A DNA stretch of 64,000 nt from Azorinus chamasolen. Taxonomy: Eukaryota > Mollusca > Bivalvia > Cardiida > Solecurtidae. Within the stretch, counting starts at the first letter, position 1. Every line of letters starts with the position of its first letter. The notes under the pieces were generated by a model that saw nothing but the letters and a program-made list of their open reading frames with translations, made no database searches and was not told the origin of the DNA. The position numbers and the translations under genes were made by a program. The stretch lies in contig OY755244.1 of NCBI GenBank assembly GCA_963576725.1, forward strand, positions 84,315,121 through 84,379,120. Reading direction: 5' to 3'. Positions 34,401 through 42,496 of this stretch are shown piece after piece.

Positions 34401-36046
34401 CTGTACGTCCATCTGTCACGCGTCCGGGCCATATCTCCTACAAGGGTAGGCAAAATTCATTACAAGTTCACACATGGAACAAGCATGATGTGAGGAAGTG
34501 TCATGCACAAGGGCCATAACTCTAGCATCAATATTTTTGGAGTTATTCCCCAATAATAATTTCCCCAATAATTATCTCAATATCAGGGAAATACATAGAG
34601 TTAATTTTCAAAAATATATTGTTTCTTCTTCTAATTTGATCTTGATCCAAATGTTTGTTTTATTCTTCTGATAAATCACTTTTCTTACTTGCTTCATTTC
34701 AGTTGGATCTGTCCGGAATAAGGGAATCATGTTTCTGAATGAGGTGGTGCTGGGTAAACAACATCCAATCCAAAGGGATGACAGCAGCTTAAAGACGGCA
34801 CCCAAAGGATTTGACTCTGTCATAGCACAGGGACGAACTGAACCAGGTAGGTTTAATGTTATGTTTTTTTTCAAACAGTGTAATTTTTCTGTGGATAATA
34901 ATGGTTATTTGTTTAATTTTTCTGGGTGATGTTAGTCTTATGATGCTTTGCTGTGCACAGAGTGACGACATAGGGGCATCAGCGTTTTTCTATGACCATA
35001 ATTCTAGTTTCAGCTATATTCTTTCAATTATTTCATTGTTTTAGAAACTATTTTGAACATGTCAAACAGCTTTGATCCTGATCAGATATTAAATTACTGA
35101 TGTCCCAATTAGCATAATTAGGATTGAGATTTAAACTATTGCATACATTGGTTATCTCATACTGTAGCTGGGTAGAAGGTGTATTTGTATGAAAAATATT
35201 TGTAATAATAATAAGCTTGTGGAGTGTTCTTTCAGAAAGAATTTGGGACAAATTCTTGTGTAGAGGGGGTGTGTGTAGCCAGGTAGAGATTGTGGTGAAA
35301 CAGTTGATAGGCTTAGGCTGTGTGGTTTGATAGCTCAGTCGGTAGAGTGTTGGCATGGTAAGCCAAAGGCCGTGGATTTGAGTCCCAGTTGAGTCACAAC
35401 TTTTTCACCATCTTACAATACCTTAACCCATTCCAGCCATTTGATGCCTTTATAACCAGAGTAGACCCAGATCAGACTGCTCCTTTTGTCGCCATTTGAT
35501 CAGCTTTATTTGCTTATGAAATAATTTAGATCTGATAGTACAGCTTCTGCCATGATCTTCAATTTCCTTGTTCATTATTCCATGATATATTCAGTTAATT
35601 GATATTACTATATTCCTCTTCATTATTTCTGTCATGAATATTCATGAGAGAAAGGGTTAACAAATTTTGTGACAATTACAAACACTAATTGGTTCACAAT
35701 AGAATAATTATATCACATAATGCGTATATATGAGTATGTTTAAAAGCAGCCTACTGTTTTATGTAGGATGAAAGTAATGCAGAAAGCTCCCTTGGGAATT
35801 CCTGTATAACTATCAACCAGTATAATGTAAGCTATTTCCTATGCCCCGAAAAGGACTGTATTTTGTATTTATTCAGATCCTAAGCAGTATACCAAGCTGA
35901 AGTTTGGCAAGCACTCGTGTGATGTACCTCAGAGTAAACCTATCGCTAATCCTGGATGCTCCTCCAGTTCCTTCTACCAGAGCGAGTATCTCATCTACAA
36001 AGAAAGTCAGAACAGAATCCGATATCTGCTGTTGATGGATTTTTAA
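16292..36046 (+). CDS. PARP3: PARP3-like mono-ADP-ribosyltransferase, copy B (complete gene, 11 coding exons)
   Basis: The spliced product is 524 aa (human PARP3 is about 533), acting in the nucleus in DNA strand-break signalling. Coding exons: 16292-16477, 17817-17942, 20500-20676, 23448-23574, 24546-24766, 25418-25483, 26637-26729, 28175-28261, 31242-31419, 34703-34846 and 35877-36046; every junction is GT-AG and phases agree throughout. Order: Lys/Ala-rich N-terminal tail (1-62), WGR domain (63 to about 165, motif W101-G102-R103), regulatory helical domain (about 185-300, with DVKKMPLGKLS), ART catalytic domain (about 310-524). The H-Y-E triad is visible: H379 in LLWHGT, Y409 in GSGIYFAS, E505 in QSEYLIY. 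Exon 1 starts with ATG directly after an acceptor AG, so an untranslated first exon is expected upstream. Introns carry two Naiad retroelements. Odd point: Tyr502 where copy A and the family have Ser. Other DNA-dependent PARPs (PARP1/2) are less likely given the short tail and closest sequence match. Confidence 0.93.
16478..17816 (+). other. PARP3 copy B intron 1
   Basis: Contains a hairpin MITE at 16625-16833 and the left part of a piggyBac-like hairpin MITE at about 17679-17765. Small open frames in it are not supported as genes. Colinear with copy C 58618-59965. Confidence 0.8.
16625..16833. mobile_element. TTAA-flanked MITE with 'GCTGCCAA' inverted ends and central hairpin
   Basis: Ends are TTAACCCTTTCGCTGCCAA and TTGGCAGCAAAAGGGTTAA, a clear inverted repeat abutting TTAA. 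The central hairpin is 'gtttggatcc' / 'ggatccaaac' around GAGACGCCGAGTTACTCGGCGTC. The copy C equivalent is 58769-58978. It links the hairpin family to TTAA-type (piggyBac-like) ends. Confidence 0.75.
17817..17942 (+). CDS. PARP3: PARP3 copy B coding exon 2 (WGR domain)
   Basis: Acceptor ttttccAG at 17815-17816, donor GTATGT at 17943. Its 42 aa contain YDCMLNQTNIGHNNNKYYVIQ and end CWNRWGRV, the DNA-end-sensing WGR motif of PARP1-3. Phase 0 on both sides. Confidence 0.93.
18500..18937. repeat. 39-bp minisatellite, about 11 units
   Basis: The unit begins GTGCACACCTGTGATTGTCA and is exactly 13 codons long, so it leaves long open frames on both strands that mimic repeat proteins. The copy C array (60650-61166) has about 13 units. 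The open frames are an artefact of unit length and lie within an intron. Confidence 0.9.
20075..20455. repeat. Tandem repeat, 62-bp higher-order unit
   Basis: Alternating 28-nt and 34-nt subunits share 'catggtgtctggtctggatc' and differ in whether 'tatatata' or 'tatattgtatgtaa' follows. It ends shortly before coding exon 3. The copy C counterpart is not visible, because a retroelement occupies the end of the window. Confidence 0.85.
20500..20676 (+). CDS. PARP3: PARP3 copy B coding exon 3 (end of WGR domain)
   Basis: Acceptor AG at 20498-20499, donor GTAATA at 20677; 59 aa, phase 0. It contains DFEKKFRAKTKNKW and PGKYTLIEM, matching the second half of the PARP3 WGR domain. Confidence 0.92.
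22231..22380. repeat. Long palindrome, ~60-bp arms
   Basis: Left arm 'aatgacgtgctcccggtgtt' ... 'aaagctatgcgttg' mirrored by 'caacgcatagcttt...' ... 'aacaccggaagcacgtcatt'. The arms match almost perfectly, with a ~30-bp spacer (22295-22320) containing 'cgcgaagtccatcgggctt'. Likely a foldback-type MITE. Confidence 0.8.
22399..22641 (+). mobile_element. piggyBac-like hairpin MITE
   Basis: Starts TTAACCTTTTACTC and ends GTCACGGGTTAA, with the internal 'ctaagcagacccagttcagattgcccttgtaggagttgtctgatcagggtcttctctgttt' hairpin. Confidence 0.6.
23018..23092. repeat. Hairpin 'GAAACCATTGTGATAAATAG'
   Basis: Same arms as the hairpin at 13963-14042, around AACATTAATTTTGCTCCTATAGGAGCAAATACT. A left arm alone occurs again at 23684-23712 after coding exon 4. 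Confidence 0.75.
23448..23574 (+). CDS. PARP3: PARP3 copy B coding exon 4 (start of regulatory domain)
   Basis: Acceptor tttacAG at 23446-23447, donor GTAATT at 23575; 127 nt, leaving phase 1. Encodes PRIVSTEVKKV then LDTPTQNLVKLIFDNDMF, the linker and first helix of the PARP regulatory domain. Confidence 0.92.
23575..24545 (+). other. PARP3 copy B intron 4
   Basis: AT-rich. Contains a hairpin half arm (23684-23712) and a degenerate MITE remnant near 24420-24515 ('gacagctcctacaggagccatctgatctgtgtct'). Confidence 0.75.
24546..24766 (+). CDS. PARP3: PARP3 copy B coding exon 5 (regulatory domain)
   Basis: Acceptor gttccAG at 24544-24545, donor GTATGT at 24767. Encodes VKKMPLGKLSKGQIAKGFEV and ELSSRFYTVIPHDFG, hallmarks of the PARP helical regulatory domain. 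Confidence 0.95.
24838..24905. repeat. Hairpin repeat in intron 5
   Basis: Arms 'aacagttttgatcc' / 'ggatcaaaactgtt' around AGATGAGACGCCGAGTAACTCGGTGTCTCATC. The rest of intron 5 (24767-25417) shows no other feature. Confidence 0.8.
25418..25483 (+). CDS. PARP3: PARP3 copy B coding exon 6
   Basis: 66-nt exon, acceptor gttacAG at 25416-25417, donor GTACCC at 25484. Encodes VLGDIEIAQSLQKEKDKKMEKE, the last regulatory-domain helix. Confidence 0.9.
25914..26085. repeat. Inverted repeat in intron 6
   Basis: Left arm 'gtccatgcttgtaaagct', 'ctgagttcgttctcaagctt' and an internally duplicated 'ttctcaagcttttgattagtcagatttgag'; right arm 'ctcaaatccggccaatcaaaaacttgagaacgaactcag' and 'ttataagcatggac'. 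A foldback-type repeat. Intron 6 (25484-26636) also holds MITE fragments at 25740-25800, 26110-26180 and about 26380-26600. Confidence 0.8.
26637..26729 (+). CDS. PARP3: PARP3 copy B coding exon 7 (start of ART domain)
   Basis: Acceptor tttcAG at 26635-26636, donor GTAATA at 26730; 31 aa including VPNPFDVNYDLINCNLVLVD, matching the entry into the PARP catalytic domain. Confidence 0.92.
26730..28174 (+). other. PARP3 copy B intron 7
   Basis: Contains a (GTCT)n/(GTCC)n microsatellite at 27459-27514 inside a dispersed repeat that ends 'gtcatgcacagggccacaactcgagcatcaat' (27570-27602), the same family as 525-560. No gene is supported. Confidence 0.75.
28175..28261 (+). CDS. PARP3: PARP3 copy B coding exon 8
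   Basis: Acceptor attccAG at 28173-28174, donor GTAAGC at 28262; 29 aa ending IKQVWKVDRIGE, equivalent to the IWKVNQEGE strand of human PARP3. Confidence 0.92.
28262..29436 (+). repeat. Intron 8, 5' part: short tandem repeats and a dispersed repeat
   Basis: Tandem 'ttttataatggctaatgg' units at 28445-28558; three longer units sharing 'aaaacagttgttttgttataggaccaaaactcaa' at 28810-29050; and a dispersed repeat starting TTTTAGCTCGTCTGTTTCGAAG at 29101. Exon 9 follows only after the Naiad insertion. Confidence 0.75.
29964..30028 (-). promoter_or_regulatory. SECIS element, Naiad family 1 (slightly decayed)
   Basis: On the minus strand TAGTAC pairs with GTATTA, then ATGA, a 12-nt arm, AAA, the mini-stem CTTG/CAGG and a GA closing the quartet. 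One upper-stem base pair is lost compared with the other family 1 copies (ATGAG for AGGAG). The UAG stop is the first three bases of the structure. Confidence 0.7.
30026..30931 (-). pseudogene. Naiad family 1 RT fragment
   Basis: Reverse transcriptase C-terminal half, about 300 aa, ending CAMTGRG. Motif B is intact (GIPMGTNCAPLVADLFLYCYE region), but motif C reads RYLGDM where the other family 1 copies have RYLDDI, so a catalytic Asp is lost. Motif A and everything upstream are missing. A dead copy. Confidence 0.9.
31242..31419 (+). CDS. PARP3: PARP3 copy B coding exon 9 (NAD-binding His and Tyr)
   Basis: Acceptor tttttcacAG at 31240-31241, donor GTAAAT at 31420; 178 nt leaving phase 1. Encodes RLLWHGTHVAVVAAILKSG and SGGRVGSGIYFASENSKSA, with catalytic H379 and Y409. 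Confidence 0.97.
31420..31673 (+). other. PARP3 copy B intron 9, 5' part
   Basis: From about 31489 this matches copy A from position 3 onward, including the dispersed repeat at 35-180, until the Naiad insertion interrupts it. Confidence 0.8.
31771..31773 (+). other. Predicted selenocysteine UGA, CxC motif
   Basis: Codon context PDN-UGA-DCATS. The first Cys of the CxC linker motif of N-terminal-EN Penelope-like elements is replaced by UGA, identically at 53577-53579. Confidence 0.8.
32185..32187 (+). other. Predicted selenocysteine UGA before the RT fingers
   Basis: Context ASNNVIII-UGA-RLHYIDVLK. The same UGA occurs at 53992-53994 and in the divergent family 1 at 63778-63780. Relatives of these proteins have Cys here, from general knowledge of the family. 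Confidence 0.8.
33655..33719 (+). promoter_or_regulatory. SECIS element, Naiad family 2
   Basis: Helix I TAGTAC (33655-33660) pairs with GTACTA (33714-33719). Then ATGA (33664-33667), lower arm GGCG/CGTC, a 2x2 mismatch, upper arm CTCTT/AGGAG, unpaired AAA (33680-33682), mini-stem TCCA-GAAA-TGGA (33683-33694), and GA (33707-33708) completing the non-Watson-Crick quartet. Twelve nucleotides separate ATGA from AAA, as usual for a form-2 SECIS. The UAG stop codon forms the first three bases of helix I. Confidence 0.82.
33958..34012 (+). other. Conserved Naiad 3' UTR block: TAAACCGGTTTA palindrome and ACCG..CGGT hairpin
   Basis: TAAACCGGTTTA at 33961-33972 is followed by GTGAC-TTTT-GTCAC and ACCGTTCCAAGGCGGT (33997-34012). 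Family 1 has the same order (TAAACCGGTTTA, then ACCGTGCCAAGGCGGT), although the surrounding UTR differs. It may be a recognition structure for the RT or endonuclease. Confidence 0.6.
34167..34702 (+). other. PARP3 copy B intron 9, 3' part
   Basis: Colinear with copy A 188-723: dispersed repeats with 'ggtcaaaggtcatgcc' and 'agggccataactctagcatc', then the polypyrimidine tract and acceptor of coding exon 10. Confidence 0.85.
34703..34846 (+). CDS. PARP3: PARP3 copy B coding exon 10
   Basis: Acceptor AG at 34701-34702, donor GTAGGT at 34847. Encodes VGSVRNKGIMFLNEVVLG and FDSVIAQGRTEP. The first residues differ from copy A (VGTVGTKG) through four clustered base changes. Confidence 0.93.
34847..35876 (+). 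other. PARP3 copy B intron 10
   Basis: Contains the SINE-like tRNA-Thr head (about 35324-35397) and a TTAA hairpin MITE (about 35424-35660), both also present in copy A, so both predate the duplication. Confidence 0.8.
35877..36046 (+). CDS. PARP3: PARP3 copy B last coding exon
   Basis: Acceptor attcAG at 35875-35876, TAA at 36044-36046. Encodes SSSSFYQSEYLIYKES with catalytic E505. TCC to TAC gives Tyr where copy A has Ser, three residues before the catalytic Glu. Confidence 0.94.
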
Positions 36047-37582
36047 TCATTGATTACATCAGTACATTACAACATTGTGGAGTAAATGTAAAAACATTAT
36101 AGAGTAAATGATTTCCTGGACACTTTTTGTGCAGTTAATAGTAAATGTGGTTTTCATACAAGAAATCATTTAACTCAAACTAATTTTGAGAAACATATCA
36201 CATATTTTGATATGACCATCCACAAGTGGACCATTATTTCAACATCAAGGTTCACATATTTGTTCACTATCACAAAATGTTTACTGTAAAACCTCTTTCT
36301 AGTGATCATGTAGCGAATATATAAATGGGTCTTTGCAAAACAAGAATCAACTTCTTGTATGATATTTGCCTTTCATAAGATAATCACCAACTTTTTATGA
36401 TCCCTTTATTTATTAATTCATTGGTCACTTAAATCAGGTTATTGTATTGATTGGTTGTGGTTGTGTTAGAGACTGAGAATGAGATATTATCATAGAGAAG
36501 AGAATAAGACATTAGTATACCCTATGCAACTTTGTTGCATTGGGTATATAGTTTTTGACCCATCAGTCAGTCCCCCTGACAGTCTATCTGTGTATCATAA
36601 TACATTGTTGCTCATCTATTGCTTTCATTTCTTGGTGGTTGGTTGGTTTGTAGATGACTTTAACATTGGGGATAATTTGTAGCCATTGAACATACATCCC
36701 TCAACTTGGCATGCATGTGCAACTTATGGAGGTGACTTATTAAGATCATGATCATACATCAAGGTCAAAGGTCATATCGGGGCATAGTGTTTCACAAACA
36801 CATCTTGTTTTCTCTGACAATGTGGGGGCGTGGGGTATGTGAGCTTGCTCACTGAAGTTCAGTAATTTTGTATGGATTTGATCAAGAGAAAACCCTCTTT
36901 ATTGCAGACAGGTGACTGGGAGCTTAATGCAGAATTTATGTAATGCAGAAACCTATGGAAGCTTTGTGCATTGTGTTTTTCCTGTATTTAAGCTACCACT
37001 TGTCTTAACCCTTTGAATGTAAACAGAACAGACAGTAGCTGTCTGATCAGGGTATCACTATTTGTCATTGTAAATACTAACAAATTTACCCATTTCATGC
37101 TGAATGGACTCTACTGTTAAACCATGTTAGATCATCCAACTTTGATAATTCAGCATTCAAATGGTTAAAACTCTCGAATTTAACTTCTTTTGGATGGCTG
37201 TTGTAGAGAGAGTTTATTGTAGATTTTAAAACATAGAATAATTCATAATAACTCTTTTACTGCCAACTTTGATGCAAAATATGTTGTCTTCTACAATTTT
37301 CATTTGTTTATTTTTCTCCCCTTTTCTTTCAATAGCATTACTATAGTAACAACCAGTGTTGATTCTGGTGAGACACTGAGTTACTCCGTGTCTCATATGG
37401 ATTCAGACTGTTTGCCCAGGTGAGCATAGATAACCACAGATGAGACATTTCCAGCTGAACAGTTTCAACATCATTGTTAATATTATTGCACTGAAAAGGG
37501 TCAATTTGTAACATAGGATTAACGTACAAGCCTCAGCTATGTGAGGGTCAGTGTACTGACAACTTCACCTTCTTATTGGTTA
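36047..37582 (+). other. PARP3 copy B 3' flank
   Basis: Colinear with 2112-3665: a dispersed repeat with the ATGCAACTTTGTTGCAT palindrome near 36524, then a degenerate hairpin MITE at about 37258-37500. No gene is seen. Confidence 0.7.
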
Positions 37583-37970
37583 ATGGAAAAGTAGTAAAGT
37601 CAAGCAGGCAAAGCCACATGCAAGACGCAACCACCACCAAAACACCGATAAACAGCATGACACACACATACACACAACCACACACCCAAACGCATACACA
37701 CACACACACGAAATGAACACAGAAAACACCAAAAGAGACACAAGAAACAGGGACAAACGTTCCACAACATGAACAAACCACAAGCACAAAGACGCAAAGC
37801 AAACAAAAGGAAGGGTGACAAAGAGAGTACCGCCTTGGCACGGTCAGCAGCAAAAACACCACTGGGGGTTTAAACCGGTTTACGGACGTCCTAACCTCAC
37901 ACTTCTCTCAAAGTCACCCTAGCTTTACAAATATTGTAAATAAAGGTATCCCCGCTGGACTTACCCACAA
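37583..37970 (-). mobile_element. Solo Naiad family 1 3' end (~390 bp)
   Basis: On the minus strand: '...ccgctggggatacctttatttac..' reversed, then the TAAACCGGTTTA block, the GT-rich tract and the terminal ACTTTTCCAT. It contains no RT sequence. Absent from the A-B spacer at the equivalent site (about 3663). The open frames over the GT/CA tract are not genes. Confidence 0.85.
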
Positions 37971-38664
37971 GGTTATTTTTGTTGAAGAGTTTGTTTTTTA
38001 TTAATGTTAACCCGAGGTATGACTTTCTTTAGTTTTGTTGTAAATGTTTCCGTCTTTAAAGTGATAATTTCTTAGTCTTGCTGTGATAAGCATTGTATTT
38101 TAGGTGTGTGTGCGTGTGTGCTTTGCAATGAGCATAAAGACAAGATTTAAATTTTATAGTAATCCATTATTTAATACATTTCTATTCAATAATTCATTAT
38201 TTTTACATATTTCATTTTTATTTTGTTATCTTTGAATTAAAATATGAAGATTTTTATATTTTAATGTATTTTTGTTTTCGTTCGAAATACTCTTTTTTAG
38301 CACATATTCATTTTGTCCTGTTTTCATATCATGCATATTTATTAAATCTAGTGTATACTCGCCCTCATCATGGAACCTTATTGCCATTGGCACACTGCTT
38401 GGATCCAGGCGAGATGCTAAGAGACTTGGTGTCTGATCAGGATCCAAACTGTTTTACATTCTATCAGTATACTCAAAAGCATTAACAGATTGCTTGGGAT
38501 AAGTTTGAGCAGATAAATGATTTACATCATGACGAGGACTAGTGCCTTACTATGGCCTGGTTAGATAAACTTACTGGTCTGGAGTGCCACTGTACTCAGA
38601 GGTATTAGATAAAAAGTAGTGCCATTCTGACAGTGTAGACAGGGCAACACACTTCTGCTGGTTT

Positions 38665-38814
38665 TTTGTTGTTTAATATGCTTAATGTTTAATGTGTTTC
38701 GTCTCGATTTGCGTCCTGTTATGTTTTGTCTTGTGACTTTACCGTTTCTTGTTAGATGGTGTTTGGTGCGGTGTCATTTCGTGTGTGGCTCTCCCTGTTT
38801 GACTATTTTTCCAT
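38665..38814 (+). mobile_element. Solo 3' end of a third Naiad-like family
   Basis: Present in the B-C spacer, absent from the A-B site (about 4353). Its last bases (gtgtgtggctctccctgttt, then gactatttttccat) resemble the family 1 terminus (catgtggctttgcctgcttg, then actttactacttttccat), but the body differs. Confidence 0.6.
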
Positions 38815-39031
38815 ATTGTCTTGAACATCTCACATGTTTTCATTGGGACCATACAGATGATGTGAACAGGGGTTAATATGGCAGGACATAAATTGAAACA
38901 AAAATGTACAAAACATCAATAAAAATGAAATGAGGATGTATATTATTATCTCTAACACCAGATGTATTGCAATAATAAATAATGATTTGTAAACACCGAC
39001 TTCATAGCAGAGTGTGTTTGAGTCTTTGTCC

Positions 39032-39229
39032 TATGAGCTGTTCCATTTAAATGTGTATTGGGGGGGGGGGGGCAGGTGGCACTTTAAAAAACAGCTATGC
39101 ATGGATGGGGTTCGCTGCAAAAATGGTACTAATTGGTTTGTGCATTAGTAAAAAAAATTCTATGAGTGGGTGGCCGAATTTGAAAGTGCCTTCCTGCACC
39201 CCATACACATTTAAATGGAACAGCATTAA
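39032..39229. mobile_element. TA-flanked MITE present only in the B-C spacer
   Basis: Terminal inverted repeats GCTGTTCCATTTAAATGTGT / ACACATTTAAATGGAACAGC, TA on each side, internal G12 run at about 39060-39072. The A-B site (about 4574) is empty ('gtcctaagtattgcag'). Fits a Tc1/mariner-type MITE. Confidence 0.75.
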
Positions 39230-39556
39230 GCATTGCAGTCAAACATGTATTCACAGTCACTACTATTAACTCTGCATGCTAACAAATATTTTGTCGGCAA
39301 CAATGATTATTGTCTGCTTCAGTTTCTCGTATTTCTTTGCAGAACTATGATCGAAGTGTCAAAAACAGTTTAGATCCTGATGCGACGCTGCATGATGCAG
39401 AATCTCATCTCGATCCAAAACAGTTTACATAGGTAATTACAGTTTTGCTTCTAGCATGCAAATATTTCAGTTAAACTGTTTTGAACAGTCACAATGAATC
39501 ATTGTTTACTTTATCATAGCTCCTAGTGAGCGATTCTAATGATTACCAACACGATA

Positions 39557-40028
39557 ATAAATTCTGAAGGGTGGTGATCCCCCGAAAGCAAAAATTGCAA
39601 CACAAAAAGAGAAAATTGCAGACTCGGTTTTATTGAGTCTGTACATGAGCAGTAATTGAATGTGCAACACTGCTCACGCCCCCTAGCACCGGCTTAAGCG
39701 GTATTCAATTTTCAGAACAAGAAGTACTGAAATTCATGATCTCGAAGGATCAGAAGGTATAACAACACTGAGAATGAAGTACGGGCGACGTTTTACGGCC
39801 GCCAAACAAGCACTTAACACCTGCTGTTGTGAAGATTATAAATTCTGAAGGGTGGTGATCCCCCGAAAGCAAAAATTGCAACACAAAAAGAGAAAATTGC
39901 AGACTCGGTTTTATTGAGTCTGTACATGAGCAGTAATTGAATGTGCAACACTGCTCACGCCCCCTAGCACCGGCTTAAGCGGTATTCAATTTTCAGAACA
40001 AGAAGTACTGAAATTCATGATCTCGAAG
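39557..40028 (+). repeat. Inserted tandem pair of a 192-bp dispersed repeat
   Basis: Two near-identical copies of 'ataaattctgaagggtggtg ... attcatgatctcgaagg' (39557-39749 and 39836-40028) are separated by an 86-bp linker with 'tacgggcgacgttttacggc'. Absent from A-B ('cacgataaggttagg' at about 4889-4903). Related to the repeat at 8455-8665. Confidence 0.75.
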
Positions 40029-40482
40029 GTTAGGAGAAGATATATAAAAACATGTAATGACATACATCTTTTATCCGGAGACCTGCTGCTCCTGTTTATT
40101 ACCATTTGTTTGATGAATATTCAGGCACACTATGGACACTACTTAATAAAATTAATTAGTGTTTATTTTGTTGCTATGGCAAACGATAGAGCACCCTAAA
40201 ATATGAGCAAACAAAACTAGCCCTTATACGACAGCTCATATTGCATCTGTCAAGTCTTAGGTTTACTCCCTTAGCAAAGATGTCAAAAAGGCAGTGTTAT
40301 CGAGTATGTAGTTAATGGCGACCTGGTGTTAACAGCCATTGTTCGATTGTATTGTAGCAGTAGCAATAAAATGGCATAATACTAGTGCGTTTTGTTATTC
40401 TTGTATGGGAAATAAAAGAAAGGAAACTATTCTTGCTAAAAAAATTGCCAGCTGAGCTTGGACATACAGTGTGTTCTAGGGT

Positions 40483-41386
40483 TTACGGACGTTTCGCTAC
40501 CCTGACCATTTCGCTACCCTGACCATTTCGCTACAGTCATTTCGCACCTTTACGGGAAGTCATTTCGCTACCCTGTCACCCAATTAATTATAATTATTCA
40601 CAGATTTAATTGATTTGGACGATAACAGTTTAACAGATGAAAATGATACCTAATTTTACCAATTTGAAATACCGAGAGTACATAGCAGCATAGGAAAACA
40701 GTTTGGATCCGAATGAAACGTTCACAGTAAATTAGTTGACTCTGTAATTCTCTCGTGAGTGTTTCTCTCATTATCATTTGTCTCATCCGGATCTAGGCTT
40801 TTTGAAACCCAATCAACAATTCTATCAAGAAAAATGAAATAGACGAGCATTCGCGCTTACGGAAACTTTCAATGTCGAGTAGACAAACGGTTTTACTGTA
40901 TAAATACAGGGTTGAAAAGTTTAAATGACCCTTGAAATGTTGTTAATGAATATTCAGTAGGTATTGAAATTTGACCTAAATACAGAACAGGGAAAGGTTA
41001 AGCAACCAACTGTCCTAAATACCAACTAATTAACATAATCTAGTGGCCGTTATAGAGAGGTTTTGCTGTATCTCACTTTATTGATACACACTATACGTTA
41101 ACATAACATGACATAAGCACATACCGGTATACATGTATCATACCTTTAATGATTCCCTTTTTAATTATGCATATGATTACTACAGTAAAACCCCGCTAAT
41201 GCAACCACCTAAAAGAGGTATAATTCTTGGTGCTAGATGCAGATCACTAACCACCTCCGCAACAATATTGCTTTTCCTTTTAAATTCGATAGGTAGCGAA
41301 ACATACAGGTAGCGAAATGGTTAGTGTAGTGAAATAGGCAGCGAAATGACTAGCGAAATGGTATGGGTAGCGAAACGTCTGACAAC
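40483..41386. mobile_element. TTTCGCTACC inverted-subrepeat element, second copy
   Basis: The duplicate of 5345-6262. The right end has lost about 16 bp of one subrepeat relative to the A-B copy. Confidence 0.55.
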
Positions 41387-41391
41387 CTGTT

Positions 41392-42341
41392 CCAGTGCTG
41401 AAATGGTCACTGGCAATTTGTAACCGGTTAATCGGGACTATTAATCGCGATTAACTGGTTAATCGGAGCTCTGTCACACAATCGTTTAAAACCTGGCTCC
41501 ACCATAAATCTTTGGTTTGAACATACTTTATTTGTAATTATTATGAATATTGTACAAATTCAAAGGAAAAAAGGATGGACACGACGGCAAAACTGCTTAT
41601 TGGGTTTCTCTCCCAACAACACCATATCATGATCTACACTCGCTTTATACAGAACTGAAAGCAAGGTATTAAACTAGAATAATTGCAATGAAATAACCAA
41701 ATCAGTTATTTCGGTAGAATATCCCACCGTAAATCTCTGTACTAAAATGCGACTGCATATATCAACATATGATGAAAGAGCAATGAGAATGACCATTGTT
41801 ATTATGGATATAATTTATGCTCACCTTGGTGGCAATATTGATACGTTTCTGTGCACATGGAAATGTCTCAGATGTTCAAACACATGTATTTCTGCATTGT
41901 TTATAACTATCAGCTGAGGGTACAGTACACTTTTTTCTGGCTGCAGATTCCGCCTCAAAATACTACGTAAACGTGTATTGCGGGAAGCGCTTAGTCTTGT
42001 ATTATGCATAAACCGAGCATAACCTCAAACTTGAGAAAATAACATGAATTTTGATGACATATTTTACAATTATAACGCCTTATCATAATCAAGTTAAGCT
42101 GATATTTTCATCACAAATCTATCGAAATATTTCAGACCAACGATTTTTAAAAATTACTACAGATGACAAAGAATAAAATTGATCGTTTTTTGTGTTCTAA
42201 ATATGGCCATTGTAACCTTTAACACTCTACTAACGAACTAAGGGAAGTAACCAATCAGGTTAACCGGTTACGGATTTTGTAACCGGTTAATCGCCATTTT
42301 GTAATCGGCAACGGTTAACTGGGTAATCGTTTCAGCACTAG
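41392..42341. mobile_element. hAT-like element, second copy
   Basis: Ends CAGTGCTGAAA...TTTCAGCACTA with internal inverted 'aaccggttaatcg' words. Duplicate of 6268-7203. Confidence 0.45.
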
Positions 42342-42496
42342 TGTAGACCCTGATCAGAGTTTAACCAGGGTCTTCTTCACTTGCGATTCCAAAATTTTCA
42401 CTGAAAAAAGCTGCAGCATTGGCCTATTTAGTTTTACAAACCGCAACCTTTCGCGCCAAATAAATTTCGTCTGCTCAAAATTCAAATTGGGGTTTT

